Shown: positions 1-14,175, counted from the stretch's first letter. The stretch is DNA of 64,000 nt from Ustulina deusta (GCA_023159155.1 JAJNNX010000008.1:1-64000), one strand, 5' to 3'. The notes: generated by a model from the letters alone, not told the origin. Translations and numbers: made by a program.

Positions 1-1530
1 TAGTATTTATTTTAACTATTTTAAAATAAATATTTTAAAACTTTTAAAATTAGCTAAAAATTAATAAGCTAGTTTATTAAAAATTTAATTATTTAAATTA
101 AATTTTTATTTAATTAAACTAATAATTTTAATTTATTAATAAATAATTTATAAAAAATAATTAAATTTATATAAAAATAGTTCTATAATTTATATTTTTA
201 TTATAACTTAATAAATTAATATTTTTAAACTAAATTATTAAATATAAAAATAAACTTATTAATATTTTTATTAGTTTTATATATATAAATTTAAAATATA
301 TTATAAATTATAGCTATTTAATTAAAATTATAATAAATTATTAATAAAACTTAAATTATTTTAATAATATTATTAAATAGTTTTTTAATTAAATAAAAAT
401 ATATTTTTATTAATTTTTTAATATATTTTTTTAATTAGCTTATAATATATTAAAATTAATTATTTTTAGTTCTAAATATAATAATATTTTTATTTAGTTT
501 TTTTGCTAGTTTATAAACCTAATTATTAAATAAAACTGTATTTTTTATAAACTTACTAAAATTAGTTTTTTATATTTTATTTTTTTTAATATAAATAAAG
601 TTTAAAGTATTAAAAAATAAACTAATAAAATAAAAAGCAAATAAAGCAATAAAACTAAAAAGTTTTAAATTAATATTTTTAAATATATTTTTTATTTTTA
701 AATTATAATTATTTTTTAAAAATACTAAATTAAATATATTAAAAAATTAATGTTTTATTTTTTTTATTTATTAACAAAGTTTTATAAAAACTAATATAAA
801 ATTATAAATTTATATAGCTATAATATTTAAAATTATATTTTTAAAAATATTATTTATTTTAAGTTATTTTAGTTCTAGTTTAAATTTTGTTTTTTTAAAT
901 TTAAATTTTTTATTTTTTTTAGATTTCTTTTTAAGTATTAGTTTGCTTAAAATATTTACAAAAAAGTTTAGTGCTTAATTTTTTTTTTTTTTATAAAAAA
1001 TTAGTTATATTTAAAAATTAAAATTGTTTTAATTATTTAAAAACTAAAAATAAAATAAAAATATTTAAAGTTAAGTTTTTTATAAATTATTAGTTTTTAA
1101 ATAATATAAAAATTAAAAATTATATTAAAATTATATTAAAATTAGATTTATATTATAAAATATATAATTTTTTATATTAAATATATAATTAAAAAAAAAT
1201 ATATATTTATATTTTATTAATTATAATAAAATAAAAAATATATATTTATTAAATATTTATTAATAAATAATTAAAAAATTTAAAGTAGTATTATAATTAG
1301 TTAAGCAAAGTTTTTATAGTTAATTAATTAATATTATAAATAAAAATTTTAAGCTAAAAAAAAAAAAAAAAAAAAAAAGTTAAAGTTTATAAAATAAATA
1401 AATATAAACTTTATATATATAACTCTAAAGTTAAGTTAGTTTATATATAAATTTTTTATTTTATTGCTATATAGGTCTTGAATTCTTATAAGTTTTGCTA
1501 AAACTATACAAACTATATTAACTATTATAA
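1..1530. repeat. Long direct repeat, copy 1 (cut by the window edge)
   Basis: Bases 1-1530 align nearly collinearly with about 3184-4780. Shared landmarks are the opening segment around TTTAACTATTTTAAAATAAA (from 12 here, 3194 in copy 2), a long A-run (about 1358-1378 here) and a closing segment with TTGCTATATAGGTCT (about 1463-1478 here). The sequences after the two copies are unrelated, so the unit ends near 1530. Its left end may lie outside the window. The differences between copies are largely C/T and G/A changes, as RIP would give. Confidence 0.75.
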
Positions 1531-3183
1531 TAAATATTTTAAAATAAAACTTTTTAATATTTTTTTAATATTTAGTTTAATATAAATAATAAATTATTTT
1601 TTTATAATAAGTTTAGTACTATTTTTTAGTTTTAAAATAAATTAAAATATTATTTATATAAATATTTATAAATTTATTTAAAAGTTTTTAAATTTATATA
1701 TTAATAAAAACTTACTATTAAATAGGTTTTATTTTTAAATTAAATAATAAAACTTTTTATTAAAATATTTTTTTATAAAATTAAAAAAAAAAAATATAAC
1801 TTTATAATTAATAATAATTAATAAAAAGTTTTAATAATATTTAGTTTTATAAAACAAATAATATTATAATATTTAAATATAATATTATTAATATTTAAAA
1901 CTAATATAATTTAGTTTTTTAAATATATATTTTTTATTAATAATTAATTATAAACTTATGTTTAATTAATTTAAGTTTAAATATAAATAAAACAAAAATA
2001 ATATTTAAATTTTTATTTTATTTAATAAAATCTATAACTAATAATTTATTTATAAACTTTTTTTAAATAAAATAAACTATATAAATATTTAATATTAATA
2101 AAATTTAAAAATATATTTTTTATTATTAAGTTTTAGTACTATATTAAATCTTAGTTATAATAGTAATAAAGTTTTAGATTTTTTTTTTAAAAAGAATCTT
2201 TTTAAATATAATAGCTAAAAAAGCAAAAAGTTTTATATTAACTTTATATATTTAAGGTTTTTTTTTTAAATAAAATTAGTTTATTATTAAAAGTTTTTTA
2301 TAATATTATTTAGTTAATTTAAATCTATTTTTTTTATAAAATATTAATTATTTTTAAGTTTTTTTAAAATCTTTTTAATTAATTATTTTTATTTATTTTA
2401 ATAGAAATAATTTTAGAAATTTTATATAATTTTTTTAATAATAGCTTGGTTTTTTTTTTTTAGAAATTATTATATAAACTTTTTTTGTTTTAAGTTTAAA
2501 AATCTTAAGTTTTTTTTATATTTTTTTAGTTTTAGTTATTTCTAAAATAATTGTTTTATTTTTAAAAAGTTATTTTAATATTTAATAATATTTTTTTAAT
2601 ATTTAATTATATTAATTAGTATTTTTTTATATTTTTAAATTTATATTTTATTATTTATAATTAAAAAATTTAATTATAATTATTAATAAAAATTAAACTA
2701 ATAAAAATAAATTATTTAGCTAGATTAATTATTATTTTTAAGTTTTTATTCAAATATTTTGTTTTATTAATTATTTAATACTAATAATAATATTATAACT
2801 AAAATTAATAATTTAAAATATTTAGTTTTTAAATTATTAATTATTAATTTTTATAATATATATTAAATATTTATAACTTTTATTAACTATTTTGTTTTAA
2901 TAGTTATAAAACTTTTAAAGTTTAATTAAATAAACTATTTTTATTTTAATATTATTAATTTATAATTAAATAAATATTTTAAAAATAATTTATTTATTTT
3001 AGCTATATATTTTAGTTAAAATAAATAAAAAAAACTATTAAAGCTATTTTTATTATAAATTTTTTTTGCTAATTAAATATTTATAACTTTAAGCTTTTAA
3101 TTAAAATAATTAATTAATAAATATTTTTTTTTTTTATAAACAAAATAAATTTTATTATTTTAATAAGCTTTTTTTTTTTTTAA

Positions 3184-4780
3184 TTAATATTTTTTTTAAC
3201 TATTTTAAAATAAATATTTTAGAATTTCTAAAGTTAACTAAAAATTAATAAACAAGTTTATTAAAAGTTTAATTATTTAAATTAGATTTTTAGTTAATTA
3301 AACTAATAAGTTTAGTTTATTAATAGTTTTTATAAGTTTATTTAATATTATATACTAATTTAATAATTTTATTAATAAATAATTTATAAAAAATAATTAA
3401 ATTTATATAAAAATAGTTCTATAATTTATATTTTTATTATAACTTAATAAATTAATATTTTTAAACTAAATTATTAAATATAAAAATAAACTTATTAATA
3501 TTTTTATTAGTTTTATATATATAAATTTAAAATATTTTATAAATAATAACTATTTAATTAAAGTTATAATAAATTATTAATAAAATTTAGATTATTTTAA
3601 TAATATTATTAAATAGTTTTTTAGTCAAATAAAAATATATTTTTATTAATTTTTTAGTATGTTTTTTTAACTAGCTTATAATATATTAAAATTAGTTATT
3701 TTTAGTTTAAAATATAATAATATTTTTATTTAATTTTTTTTTTAATTTATAAACCTAGTTATTAAATAAGGCTTTATTTTTTATAAATATACTAAGATTA
3801 ATTTTTTATATTTTAGCTTTTTTAATATAAAAAAAGTTTAAAACATTAAAAAATAAACTAATAAAATAAAAAATAAATAAAATAATAAAACTAAAAAGTT
3901 TAAAGTTAATATTTTTAAATATATTTTTTATTATTAAATTATAATTGTTTTTTAAAAATATTAAAATAAATATATTAAAAAATTAATACTTTATTTTTTT
4001 TATTTATTAAAAAAGTTTTATTAGAACTAATATAAAATTATAAGTTTATATAGTTATAATATTTTTTAATATATTTCTAAATATATTATTTATTTTAAAT
4101 TATTTTAGTTTTAGTTTAAATTTTATTTTTTTAAGTTTTAATTTTTAATTTTTTTTAGATTTTTTTTAAATATTAGTTCGCTTAAAACATTTATAAAAAA
4201 ATTTTAAAATTATTTAATAATAAAAAATTAGCTATATTTAAAAATTAAAATTATTTTGATTATTTAAAAACTAAAAATAAAATAAAATTATTTAAAATTA
4301 AATTTTTTATAAATTATTAATTTTTAAATAATATAAAAATTAAAAGTTTTATTAAAATTATATTAAAATTAAATTTATATTATAAAATATATAATTTTTA
4401 TATTAAATATATAACTAAAAAAAAAAGTTTATTTATATTTTACTAATTATAATAAAATAAAAAATATATATTTATTAAATATTTATTAATAAATAATTAA
4501 TAAATTTAAAATAGTATTATAATTAATTAAATAAAACTTTTATAGCTAATTTATTAATATTATAAATAAAAACTTTAAGCTAAAAAAAAAAAAAAAAAAA
4601 AAAAAAAAGTTAAAATTTATAAAATAAATAAATATAAACTTTATATATATAGCTGCAAAGTTATAGGTTGGTCTATATATAAACTTTTTATTTTATTGCT
4701 ATATAGGTCTAAAGTTTTTATAAGTCCTACTAAAACTATACTAATTATACTAAAACTATATTAATTATTTTATTATAACT
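3184..4780. repeat. Long direct repeat, copy 2
   Basis: Second copy of the 1.5-kb repeat at the left edge, in the same orientation and about 1.65 kb downstream of copy 1. It carries roughly 50 extra bases near 3325-3375 that copy 1 lacks, and its A-run is longer (about 4578-4608). The arrangement could be two long terminal repeats around a shortened interior, or two independent insertions. I see no clear primer-binding site, polypurine tract or target-site duplication that would decide. Confidence 0.75.
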
Positions 4781-6129
4781 TAAATAATAAATTTTAAATT
4801 ATATAATATTAAAAATTTAAATTAAAAAGTTTAATAATAAATAATTAATCAAAATTATATTTTAATTTTTATATTATTAAACTTATACTATATAAAACTT
4901 TTTATTTTTATAAATATAATTTTTTAATTTAGATTTATAATTATATTAGTTATAAAATATTATATATATAAAAAATTAAGCTTTAAAATTAAAAAAAAAT
5001 ATTATATACTAGAACTTAAATAAATATAAATAAGTAACTAAAAATATATTTGCTAGCAAATTATATAAAATAATTAATAGTTTTAATAATATTATTATTT
5101 TTTATATAATATTTAAAAAAATTATAATTATATTATATTTAGATTTAAAATTATTATATAATTATTTTATAAAACTTAATATAATAAAAAAAAGAATTTT
5201 AATAATTAATATTATATTATTTAAAAAGTTATATAAAAAAAATTTTTAAAATATAATAAATTAATAATAAAAATAATCTAGCTAATATATTTATATAAAA
5301 AATACTAAACTAAATATTAAAAATTTTTATATTAATAAACAAGTTAATTATATAAATAAAAATTTTTATTAATAAAATATAAAAAATTATATATAATTAT
5401 AGTATTTATAAAAAAAAAAAATTCAAAAGTATAAAAATAATATATAATAATTTAATTTAAAAAAAATATATAAACATTATTTTTTTTAATTTTTTTTTAT
5501 TTTTTTTTTATTATATAATTAATTTAAATTTTTTTTTAAATATAATAATTATATTAAGCATTATATAAATACTAAATATATGCTATATAAATATTACTTT
5601 AAAACTTAATAATTTAGTAATAATTATAAAATAAATAACTATTATATATTATATAAATATTTTTTATATATATAATAATAATAATATTACATAATTAAAT
5701 AAAAACTATATAAAAATAACTATAATTAAATATATAAAAAATATATTAGTAAGTACTTAGATCTATATATTAATATATAGTATTATAATAAACTAATACC
5801 TATTAAAATTATTTATTAGTAATAATATTATATAATAGTTATTATTTTAATTAATAATTTTTAATATATAATTATTATTATTAAAAAACTAGATTATATT
5901 TATTATATAAATATATATATATATATAAATAAGCAAATATATAAAATAAAAAATTTTAAAAAATAATAAAAAAACAAAAAATAATAAAAAACTTAAGCAA
6001 TTCTTTATATATAAATTTTTATATATATAAACTAACCTAACTTTTAATTAATTAATTTTTATATATATAAATAACTTATTTAATTAATTAAATATAAATA
6101 ATTTTAAAAGCTTTTAATTAATAACTATT

Positions 6130-7070
6130 TATATAAAGTTTATTAACCGGACAAGCTAGCTAATTATAAATCTTATTATTATATAAAATAAAAATAAATA
6201 TTTAATTTTAATTTAAATAATTATTAAATAATATTTAGTTTATAGTTTTTAATTAACTATATAGCTAAAGTAATAGTTTTATAATATTATTATATAATTT
6301 TATTAAAAAAATAATCTATTAATTTAATAACTATATATATAAATTAGATTACTAATTTAATTATTTTTTTAATAGTTAAACTTTTATATATATATTTAAG
6401 TAATTATATAATTATTTTTTATTTTTTTATATAATAAATAGTTATAACTAAAAAAGAAATAGCTAATATTAAAATAACTAGTATTAGTTATAACTTTATT
6501 ATATATTTTATATTTTATAAATTTATAATAATATAAGTTTTTATATAAATATAAAAAACTTATCCTTTATATAAACATTTTTTTTTATAAATAATATAAT
6601 ATATAATAAATCATATTTTATTTATATATATTATTTATTTATATATAAACTAATCTAATTTTTAATTAATTATTTATTTATATAAAACTTATTAACTAAA
6701 TAAACTAAATAATTATAAATTTTATTATTATATAAAATAAAAATAAATATTTAGTTTTAATTTAAATAAATATTAAATATTTTTAATAATTGCTTATATA
6801 AAACTTATTAACTAAATAAGCTAGCTAATTATAAATTTTATTATTATATAAAATAAAAATAAATATTTAGTTTTAATTTAAATAATTATTAAATAATTTT
6901 TAATTTTTAATTTTTAATTAATTATATAGCTAAAATAATAATTTTGTAATATTATTATATAACTTTATTAAAAAAAAATTTATTAATTTAGTTATTTTTT
7001 TAATAATTAAACTTTTATATATATATTTAAATAATTATATAGTTATTTTTTATTTTTTATAGTTATAGTA
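6130..7070. repeat. Cluster of short direct repeats inside the AT block
   Basis: A segment of about 100 bp containing AACTAAATAAGCTAGCTAAT-like sequence followed by an AT-rich tail recurs near 6130-6240, 6680-6780 and 6795-6900. The first and third copies share a further downstream stretch (to about 6440 and 7070). A related pair lies near 6560-6650 and 7378-7440. These look like decayed tandem or nested repeat copies. Confidence 0.6.
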
Positions 7071-7637
7071 TAGTAGCTAGTGGCCGGCAGTATAGCTACA
7101 ACTTATAAGCTATATAAACCGCAATCTTTAATTCCTAAATTATATAATTTATACCTAGCTAGCACTTAGCAATTACTTAATAGCTACCTATACCTCCTAC
7201 TAATCTACTTATAAAAAACTTATAACGCATTTTTATAAAATTAGTTTTTTTTTTTTTTATATTTAAATTTTAATACAAAGTTTGCTTTTAAAATAAAGCT
7301 TTGCTTTTTATAATTGTTTAATATATAATATTGATTATTATATTAGTTTATATAATAATATAAATTTTTATATAAATAATTCTTTTTTATAAATAATATA
7401 ATATATAATAAATTATATTTTATTTATATATATTATTTATTTATTTTATATATTAGTTTATTTTATATATATATATTTTTATTTTTTAATAAAACTATTT
7501 AAGTTTTATAAATTATAAAAATTATTTTAATATATTATTTATTTATAAAATAAATTTATAGAATAATAAACTTTATAATAATTATTTTATTTATATTATT
7601 ATATAAATATATATTAAAATAATTTTTATAATTTAAA

Positions 7638-7649
7638 AATAATAATAAC

Positions 7650-7721
<72 letters not shown>
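7638..7721. repeat. AAT trinucleotide microsatellite
   Basis: About 28 copies of the triplet AAT run here with a single AAC interruption near 7647-7649. It lies inside the RIP-type block and has no coding context. Confidence 0.95.
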
Positions 7722-9420
7722 TAAAATTTCTATAGGTTTTTATATTTTATTTAGTATTATTATTTTTTAAAGAAATAAATTAGAAACAAATCAAAAACAA
7801 ATTAGAAATAAATTAGAAACAAATCAGAAATAAATTTAAAAAAAAAACAAAATAAAATTAATAATCTATCTAAAAAAAAAAAAGATTATATACGTAATAG
7901 CTTAAATATAAACTAGTATTATAATTTAAAAACTTTTTAACTAAAACTTAAAAACTTTTATATTAGAACTTAAGTATTTTTTTTAAAAGTTAAAATATAA
8001 AGCATATAAGTATAAAAATAATAAGTAGTACGCTTAGGATAAGTATTAAATTTTATATAAAATAATTATTAGTTAACTAAATTAAGTATTAAAATTAATA
8101 GTATAATATACTAAAAAGTTTTTTATTTTTATTTATATTAAAATAAATATAAATATATTAAACTTAGCAAGTTAGATTATATATAAATATAAAAAAATAA
8201 ACTAATAAATAAAATTAATATAATATATAATACTAAGCTAATTAAAAAATAATAATAATTTATTATAGCTAATTTTATTTTAAAAAATATAACTTTTATA
8301 TTTTTTATTTATTACAAAATAAATATTAGTTTTTATTTAAATAATATTAAACTATAGCTTATTAGTATATTAGTTCTAAATTATTTTTAGATTATTTTTT
8401 AATTAGTTTATATATAACAACTATTTTATTAGTTTAAATATTAATAAAAATAAAAAATAATATTATATCTTTTTTAATAGTTTTAACTTTGCGTAATATT
8501 TTTAGTTTAGTAGCTATTTTATAAATAAAATTATATATATTTTGCTAATACTTTATATAAATTAGCAATAAACTAGAAATATTTTATAATTATTTTTTAA
8601 TTAATTTATTAGTTATTGCCTAGTTATTACAACTAGTTAGGCTACTAGAGTAGGAATTAGCTAGCTCTATTTTGTATGTAGTATAAATATGCTTTTTTAA
8701 AGCACTAAAACTAAAGAACTTGTTTTGCTAAATATTATTAGTATTTATTTAAAAATAATCTAGTAGAAATATTAACAATTATATAAAAAAATATATTATT
8801 ATTTGTAAAAATATAATAAAAAAGCTTACTAGTAGCTAGAACAATTTTGCTTTATTATTTAGTATATTAATAAAAATGTTTTTAAATTATTTTTAATATA
8901 TAACTTATATTATTTATATTAAAAGCTAGTATAGTACGTAAATATTGCTTGTTAGTATTGCTACTAAAGTACTACTAGTAAGCGGTTATATTTTAGTAGT
9001 TTAATAATATTTTTGAAGCTATATTTGTTTTTTTTATAGTAGTATAAGTAGTTATATAAGGGTAAGATTATGTTTATTATAATAAAAATGTTTTTTTTTT
9101 ATATATATATTAGTATAAAAAAATAAAATAGATATATAAATAGTAATAAATATATATATATTATGTGCTGCGTTATTTTTTAAAGAAATATATATTATAT
9201 TAGTATAGGTATATTAATATTAATAAAAGCTTAGAAAAAAGATTAAAAATTAATCTACGAATATTTCTAGATTATTTTTTAAAAAGGGGTAAATATATAG
9301 TTTTATGTTATATAATCACATAATATATACCTAGGTATATATTATATATTATTTATTACTATATGCAATACTTTATTTTATTTATATTATATAAAGTACT
9401 TAAGTACTCTATGGAGCACT

Positions 9421-11397
9421 TCTACTTCTAAAACGCACGGGTACCCTCAGGTCAACAGGGGTGGGCTACCCTCAGTTTATGTGTAGACTCCTCAATATGT
9501 GAGATGTCTTACTCAAGTAGCAACAGTATCGAGGGCTCAAATTGGGCCATGCGCAAATTGTAGCAGAAATAGGATTTAAAGGAATAACAGCCTTGCGGTT
9601 TACAGTATCCCGGACTCGACTCCGCTTTCTCCTTTGAGAGCGCGGCAGATAGACGAAAGCTAAGCCATTTATGGAATCCCGGAGTCCTCCCTGGCTTCAG
9701 ACATACTGGGCTAGCTTGAAGTGGCTAAGGTACTTCTATAGACCAGACTACCGGTATCGAGCATCACCGTCATGATTCTCGAGAGATAAACGCCGGCAGC
9801 CTTGCAACAATCAACGAGTAATTAGATCCAGGTACATCCTTCATCGTCGACCATGTATGTAGATCGAGTTAGGAGAAAGCGGCTGAGGCATAACATTGTC
9901 TTGTCAGGCGAGGAACTGAGTCTATCGTGAATACTAAACGCTGACTCAATATACGGCTGACATGATCCCCAATGAGGATTACGGTGATCATGGCAGAGAT
10001 TGTCCGAGAAGCTTAGAGAGACCTGCTGTCGGGAGACCCTCTCGAGCCTAGAGTCTACCAGGCAGCTGGGCCTTATACGCTCAACAAAAAAACGCATCGA
10101 GCGGTTTCTTAGCGTGACATTTCACCCTCCAATGGGAAGCGTAGTGGGTGACAGAAATTTAGAGCTTGGAACGGTTCTGTGAAGAATAGATTACAGCTCT
10201 CACAGATTCCTTAATTGAGATATGTCCGCCCTGGCACGACCCGGTATGAGAGAGCTCAAGCATAAGGCTCCCAAGATCTGCAAGGTCAGGGGGCTTAAGA
10301 AGGCAAGAATCCTCAGTGTAGACAATGTGTAAATTAGAGTTCGCAGGCTTCTGCGTTCTACTCAGCTTTCTTTTCTTTAGTTTCTTGAGGATATATGGAC
10401 CATAACGGCATATTCCATGTACACCCTTTACCGACTTGATTCGCTGCCTGTGCTTTAATGAAGACTTCGCGATGCGTTCTTTTAAAGCTACCGGAGGCGC
10501 GTAAGGTGGTTGTAATGAGCAGTCTTCACGATAGTTGTGCGAGCTCGGGTACTATTCCAGGTGTAATCTTGAAGGTCGAGATAATTATCTCTTGTTCGTA
10601 CATAATACCAGGTTATGCCACCCACCAGAGTGAATGTGACTCAAGAGTCAGCTTAGGAGACGATGTCCCCCTATTGATTGCGGCACTGAGTTCTACACGC
10701 CTAGATCTAAGCCTGGCAATTCATTCATTTGCTTTGTAACGCTTTTCTTTTAAATTTTACCGAGACTGAGAAGTAGACATACTCTAGTGTAGAACCATCA
10801 GCAACGATACAGTCTCAAGAACCATAATTCTCATGTCATGTCCATGTCAGCTCTGACCAGTCGAGGACGACATTAAGCTCCCGGATTGGCTGAGATATTA
10901 TAAATAGATTTTAGAGATAGGGCTTGCCTAAGTCCTTCTATAAATACGACAGGCTACTTGAAGAGGCCTTCGCCTGGGTCACGCGGCTTTCAGCTCATAC
11001 CGCTGTCGAATGGAAATGTCATGCACCGTAGTCCAGCTCCAAGCGTACAGGTAGGATCAAGGCTTAGTAATACCTAGTCCTACGACGTGTTGCCTTACAC
11101 TGCGCCTTAAGCCCCTTTATGTTTACATGACGCTCCTGGTACTTCCTACGCCGCAAGGCTCATCATCCCTGACAAGAGGATTTGACCGAAAATGACATTG
11201 AGCGGGATCCAAAGCTACCTCCGGTATTGAAAAGCTGACCGGAATAGCTCTTTGGATATTTCGGAACAGACGCGACATCCCTTTTTGGAAGAGAAAGAAG
11301 ATAAAAAGAGTTGATGAGGTGGATAAATAGAAAACCTTCAGCATGACACAATTGTGTAAGGGGCACTTGTGTTTCATTCAACACTTCGTAGGCAATC
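9421..11397. other. Intergenic, no gene recognised
   Basis: Base composition is ordinary here, but the open frames are short and give low-complexity or unrecognisable peptides on both strands. TATAAATA-like sequences near 10898 and 10940 lie some 460-500 bp upstream of the FAD oxidase start codon and could belong to its promoter, although the distance is long. Confidence 0.6.
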
Positions 11398-13431
11398 ATG
11401 TTATCTAAATCTCTCTTTGCGATGTTTATCGCCAGCCTCGGCGTGTGCCAGTCCACCACAAACTCCACAGATTCCAACGCAATATGTAAATGCATCCCTG
11501 GCGATCGATGTTGGCCTAGTGCGAAGACATGGGCAGACTTCAACACTACCATCGGAGGCAAACTCGTCACTCCTACTCAGCTGGCTGTTGTTTGCCACAA
11601 CCCAAGCTACGACGAAGCGGCCTGTGCCTACATCCAGGAACAATGGACAAGCCCCTTCTTGCAGTTCGTGCTTGCCCCCTATATCCTTCGGGTCATACTG
11701 ACCAATACATGCAGTGACGACTCTTCTTCCTCAATAATGGCAGCATCTGTAGCAAACGAGAGTTGTGACCCTTTCACTGTAAGGGAACTGCCATGCGAGG
11801 CCGGTGATTCAGTCACCTATTCTGTCAACGCCACGGATGCTCGAGACTTCGTCCAAGCGATCGCTTTTGCCAATCGTAATAACATCCGCCTGGTGGTTCG
11901 CAACACAGGCCACGAGTAAGCTGCTCTGATGCCGGGTGGGTGGCACGTTCTAATAACCCCGAGATAATAATAATATCACACAGCTACCTAGGCAAGTCCA
12001 CCGGGAGGTGGGCGTTATCTGTGTGGACTCATCATATGAAAAGCACCAAGTACCTGCCAAGATATAACAGCACGAGGTTTACGGGACCCGCAATGAAGCT
12101 AAGTGCCGGCATCCAAGTCGAAGAAGCGTACAGAGCCGCCCACGCCTATGGATGTCTCGTGGTCGGGGGCGACTGCGCGACGGTTGGAGTCGCGGGTGGT
12201 TATCTACAAGGGGGAGGACACTCGGTGCTCAGCTCTCTCTACGGCATGGGAGCCGACAACGTTCTCGAGTGGGAAGTTGTAGATGGTATGGGGAATCTGC
12301 TTGTAGCCGCACCCGAGCGCAACGCGGACTTGTATTGGGCACTCTCGGGGGGTGGCGGCGGAACATACGGCATCGTGGTTTCCGTGACTGTCAAGCTGCA
12401 TACCGACATGCCAATAACGGGCGTGCAGCTCCGTTTCGATCTCGATTCATCGCAGCCCGAGGCCTTCCACCGCGCCGTGCGCAAGTATCATGATCTAGTG
12501 CCGACTATCACAGACAAGCCGTACCACGGCGTGGGCATCGCCGAGATCTCAAACACCTCATTCTTGTTGACGCCCCTAACCCTGCCGAACATATCACACG
12601 ACGATGCCGAGAAACTCATGTCTCCGTTGGTGCAAATGCTCACCGGCCGGGTCCTAAACTACAGCATGAACATCACCGAATCGCCGACCTGGCTAGACTA
12701 TTGGCTAAAGCTCATCAAGCCGAATCCGACACAGCTGGTGCAGAACGCACAGTACGGTGGGTGGATGGTGCCTCGAGACGTGCTCACTCAGCAAAGCGAC
12801 GCACTTCAATCCGCCACACAGGAGATTACGGACGCCGGATGCACCTTCGTTGGTATCGCAGTCAACGTTTCTCAAACAGATCACGGGCAGAATCAGAACT
12901 CCGTTCGCCCTTCGTGGCGAGATGCCGCTTTGAATGTTATCTTATCGACGTAAGTCAATCGTGACCATGACGCCGGACAAACGCCGTCGCTGTTCGGCGT
13001 AGGTCTCTAACCCTTCCCAATCCCCGATTTTCGACATGCGCTCGCTAACATCACTGCTATTCCCATCAGAACATGGCCCAACGGCGCCAATCTGACCGAC
13101 ATGCGTAATCTGGCATCCACTATGACGCAGACGTGCGTGCCGGCCCTATCCCGCCTTGCCCCGGATGCCGGCGCCTATCTTAATGAAGTAAGCTGACTAG
13201 CATCCCTTTCTCTTTCATTTACAATGAATGAACGTGGCTTACAAAACTACTTGTTTGTCACAGGCCGACCCGAATCAGCCCGACTGGAAGCAAGCCTTCT
13301 ACGGAGTGAACTACGAGCGGCTGCTGGGCGTGAAGACTAAATACGACCCCTATCACCTCTTCTACGGGCCCACGGCCGTCGGTAGTGATTACTACAAGAT
13401 CGATGATGCTGGGAGACTCTGCCGAGCGTAG
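11398..13431 (+). CDS. Secreted BBE-type FAD-linked oxidoreductase
   Basis: Four exons, 11398-11915, 11984-12949, 13070-13187 and 13264-13431, give 589 aa. Introns of 68, 120 and 76 bp all have GTAAG donors. An N-terminal signal peptide (about residues 1-20) is followed by a Cys-rich segment (CKCIPGDRCWPS) typical of fungal isoamyl-alcohol-oxidase-like proteins. The FAD_binding_4 domain follows, and a C-terminal BBE domain ends the protein (VKTKYDPYHLFYGP). His172 in RNTGHD and Cys237 in GGDCATVG sit where berberine bridge enzyme attaches FAD through two covalent bonds, so bicovalent flavin is likely. Intron 1 splits the Asp codon of GHD and restores GHDYLGKSTG. Such enzymes oxidise alcohols, sugars or secondary metabolites and release H2O2; the substrate cannot be told. 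The length is normal for the family and I see no defect. Confidence 0.92.
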
Positions 13432-13720
13432 TGGTGGGGGTGATGTACATCACCTAGTAACATATATAGAGAGACTTACATCTTGTATAAGGTTGCAGGG
13501 CTTGGGCTGGGAATCTAGATGATAGAACCAAACATGGCCTCAACTCGGCTTCGAAAGATAAAGGGAGCAGTCTTCCACCCGTGAGAACCGTTGAAAAGGC
13601 TCATGGGCAATAACGAACACACTATTCAGGAGATTAAAAAAAAGAAAAAAAAGAACAGAATATTATTAAAGATTTAACAATAGTATTATTTTTTATACGG
13701 CATACCATGGTTCTTAGTAG

Positions 13721-14175
13721 CATTTAATGATTGCAATAGAGGCTTTTATTAAAGAAGCACTATACTTTTTGCCTAGGGCAAGCCTTACTTCTGCACAAGC
13801 TATAGGCCTGGGATATTAGTGGATAGAGTTAGTACAGAGATATGCACCACTGAATGATACAATTTATTATGATTTTGACTTAGCCATAGAGTATAGAGGT
13901 CTTGCCCCTATTTTTAAATACAGGGAACCTATTGCTTGGGATTATTCTCTAAACGCATTATTAACTATTTACTAAAACATAACTTTAGTTGTAATAGAAA
14001 CTAAAGCTTAGGATTTTTTAATACTATATTATACTAGACTAAATATTTGTTATATAAACCTAGGATAGACTATAGCAACGTAGTAGTTATTATTAACTTA
14101 GGAAGCTTTGCAGAATAGATATGATCTAATATTTTTAATTTCGGTTTAAATACTAACTTTATATTTTACTGGGAT
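13721..14175 (+). pseudogene. RIP-mutated gene fragment, family unknown
   Basis: Read from 13721 in one frame the sequence gives protein-like text (for example EALYFLPRASLTSAQAIGL and YYDFDLAIEYRGLAPIFKY) interrupted by eight stops, all TAG or TAA and none TGA. That is what is expected if CAG and CAA glutamine codons were changed to TAG and TAA by C-to-T mutation in CpA context. The fragment becomes progressively more AT-rich downstream. I do not recognise the family. It could be a transposon ORF or a duplicated host gene. Confidence 0.5.

Larger units (their letters stand above)
1..9420. repeat. AT-rich RIP-type isochore without intact genes
   Basis: This stretch is almost entirely A and T. 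CpA/TpG and CpG are very scarce and TpA very common, the footprint expected of repeat-induced point mutation, which converts CpA to TpA in duplicated DNA. No long reading frame survives on either strand. The AT content falls gradually from about 8.5 kb, and ordinary composition begins near 9420. Within it I see a long direct repeat, shorter repeats and a microsatellite (listed separately). The original elements cannot be identified by reading alone. A centromeric or subtelomeric location is possible but nothing here proves it. Confidence 0.9.

Noticed and set aside
1..4780. A complete LTR retrotransposon with 1.5-kb LTRs
   Set aside because: The interior of 1.65 kb is too short, and no primer-binding site, polypurine tract or protein remnant can be read; only a direct repeat can be supported.
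7638..7850. CRISPR-like array from the AAT run and the following GAAATAAATT repeats
   Set aside because: Simple-sequence repeats without unique spacers, in eukaryotic nuclear DNA.
11398..13431. Secondary-metabolite gene cluster around the FAD oxidase
   Set aside because: No polyketide, peptide or terpene synthase, nor tailoring neighbours, are present in the window.
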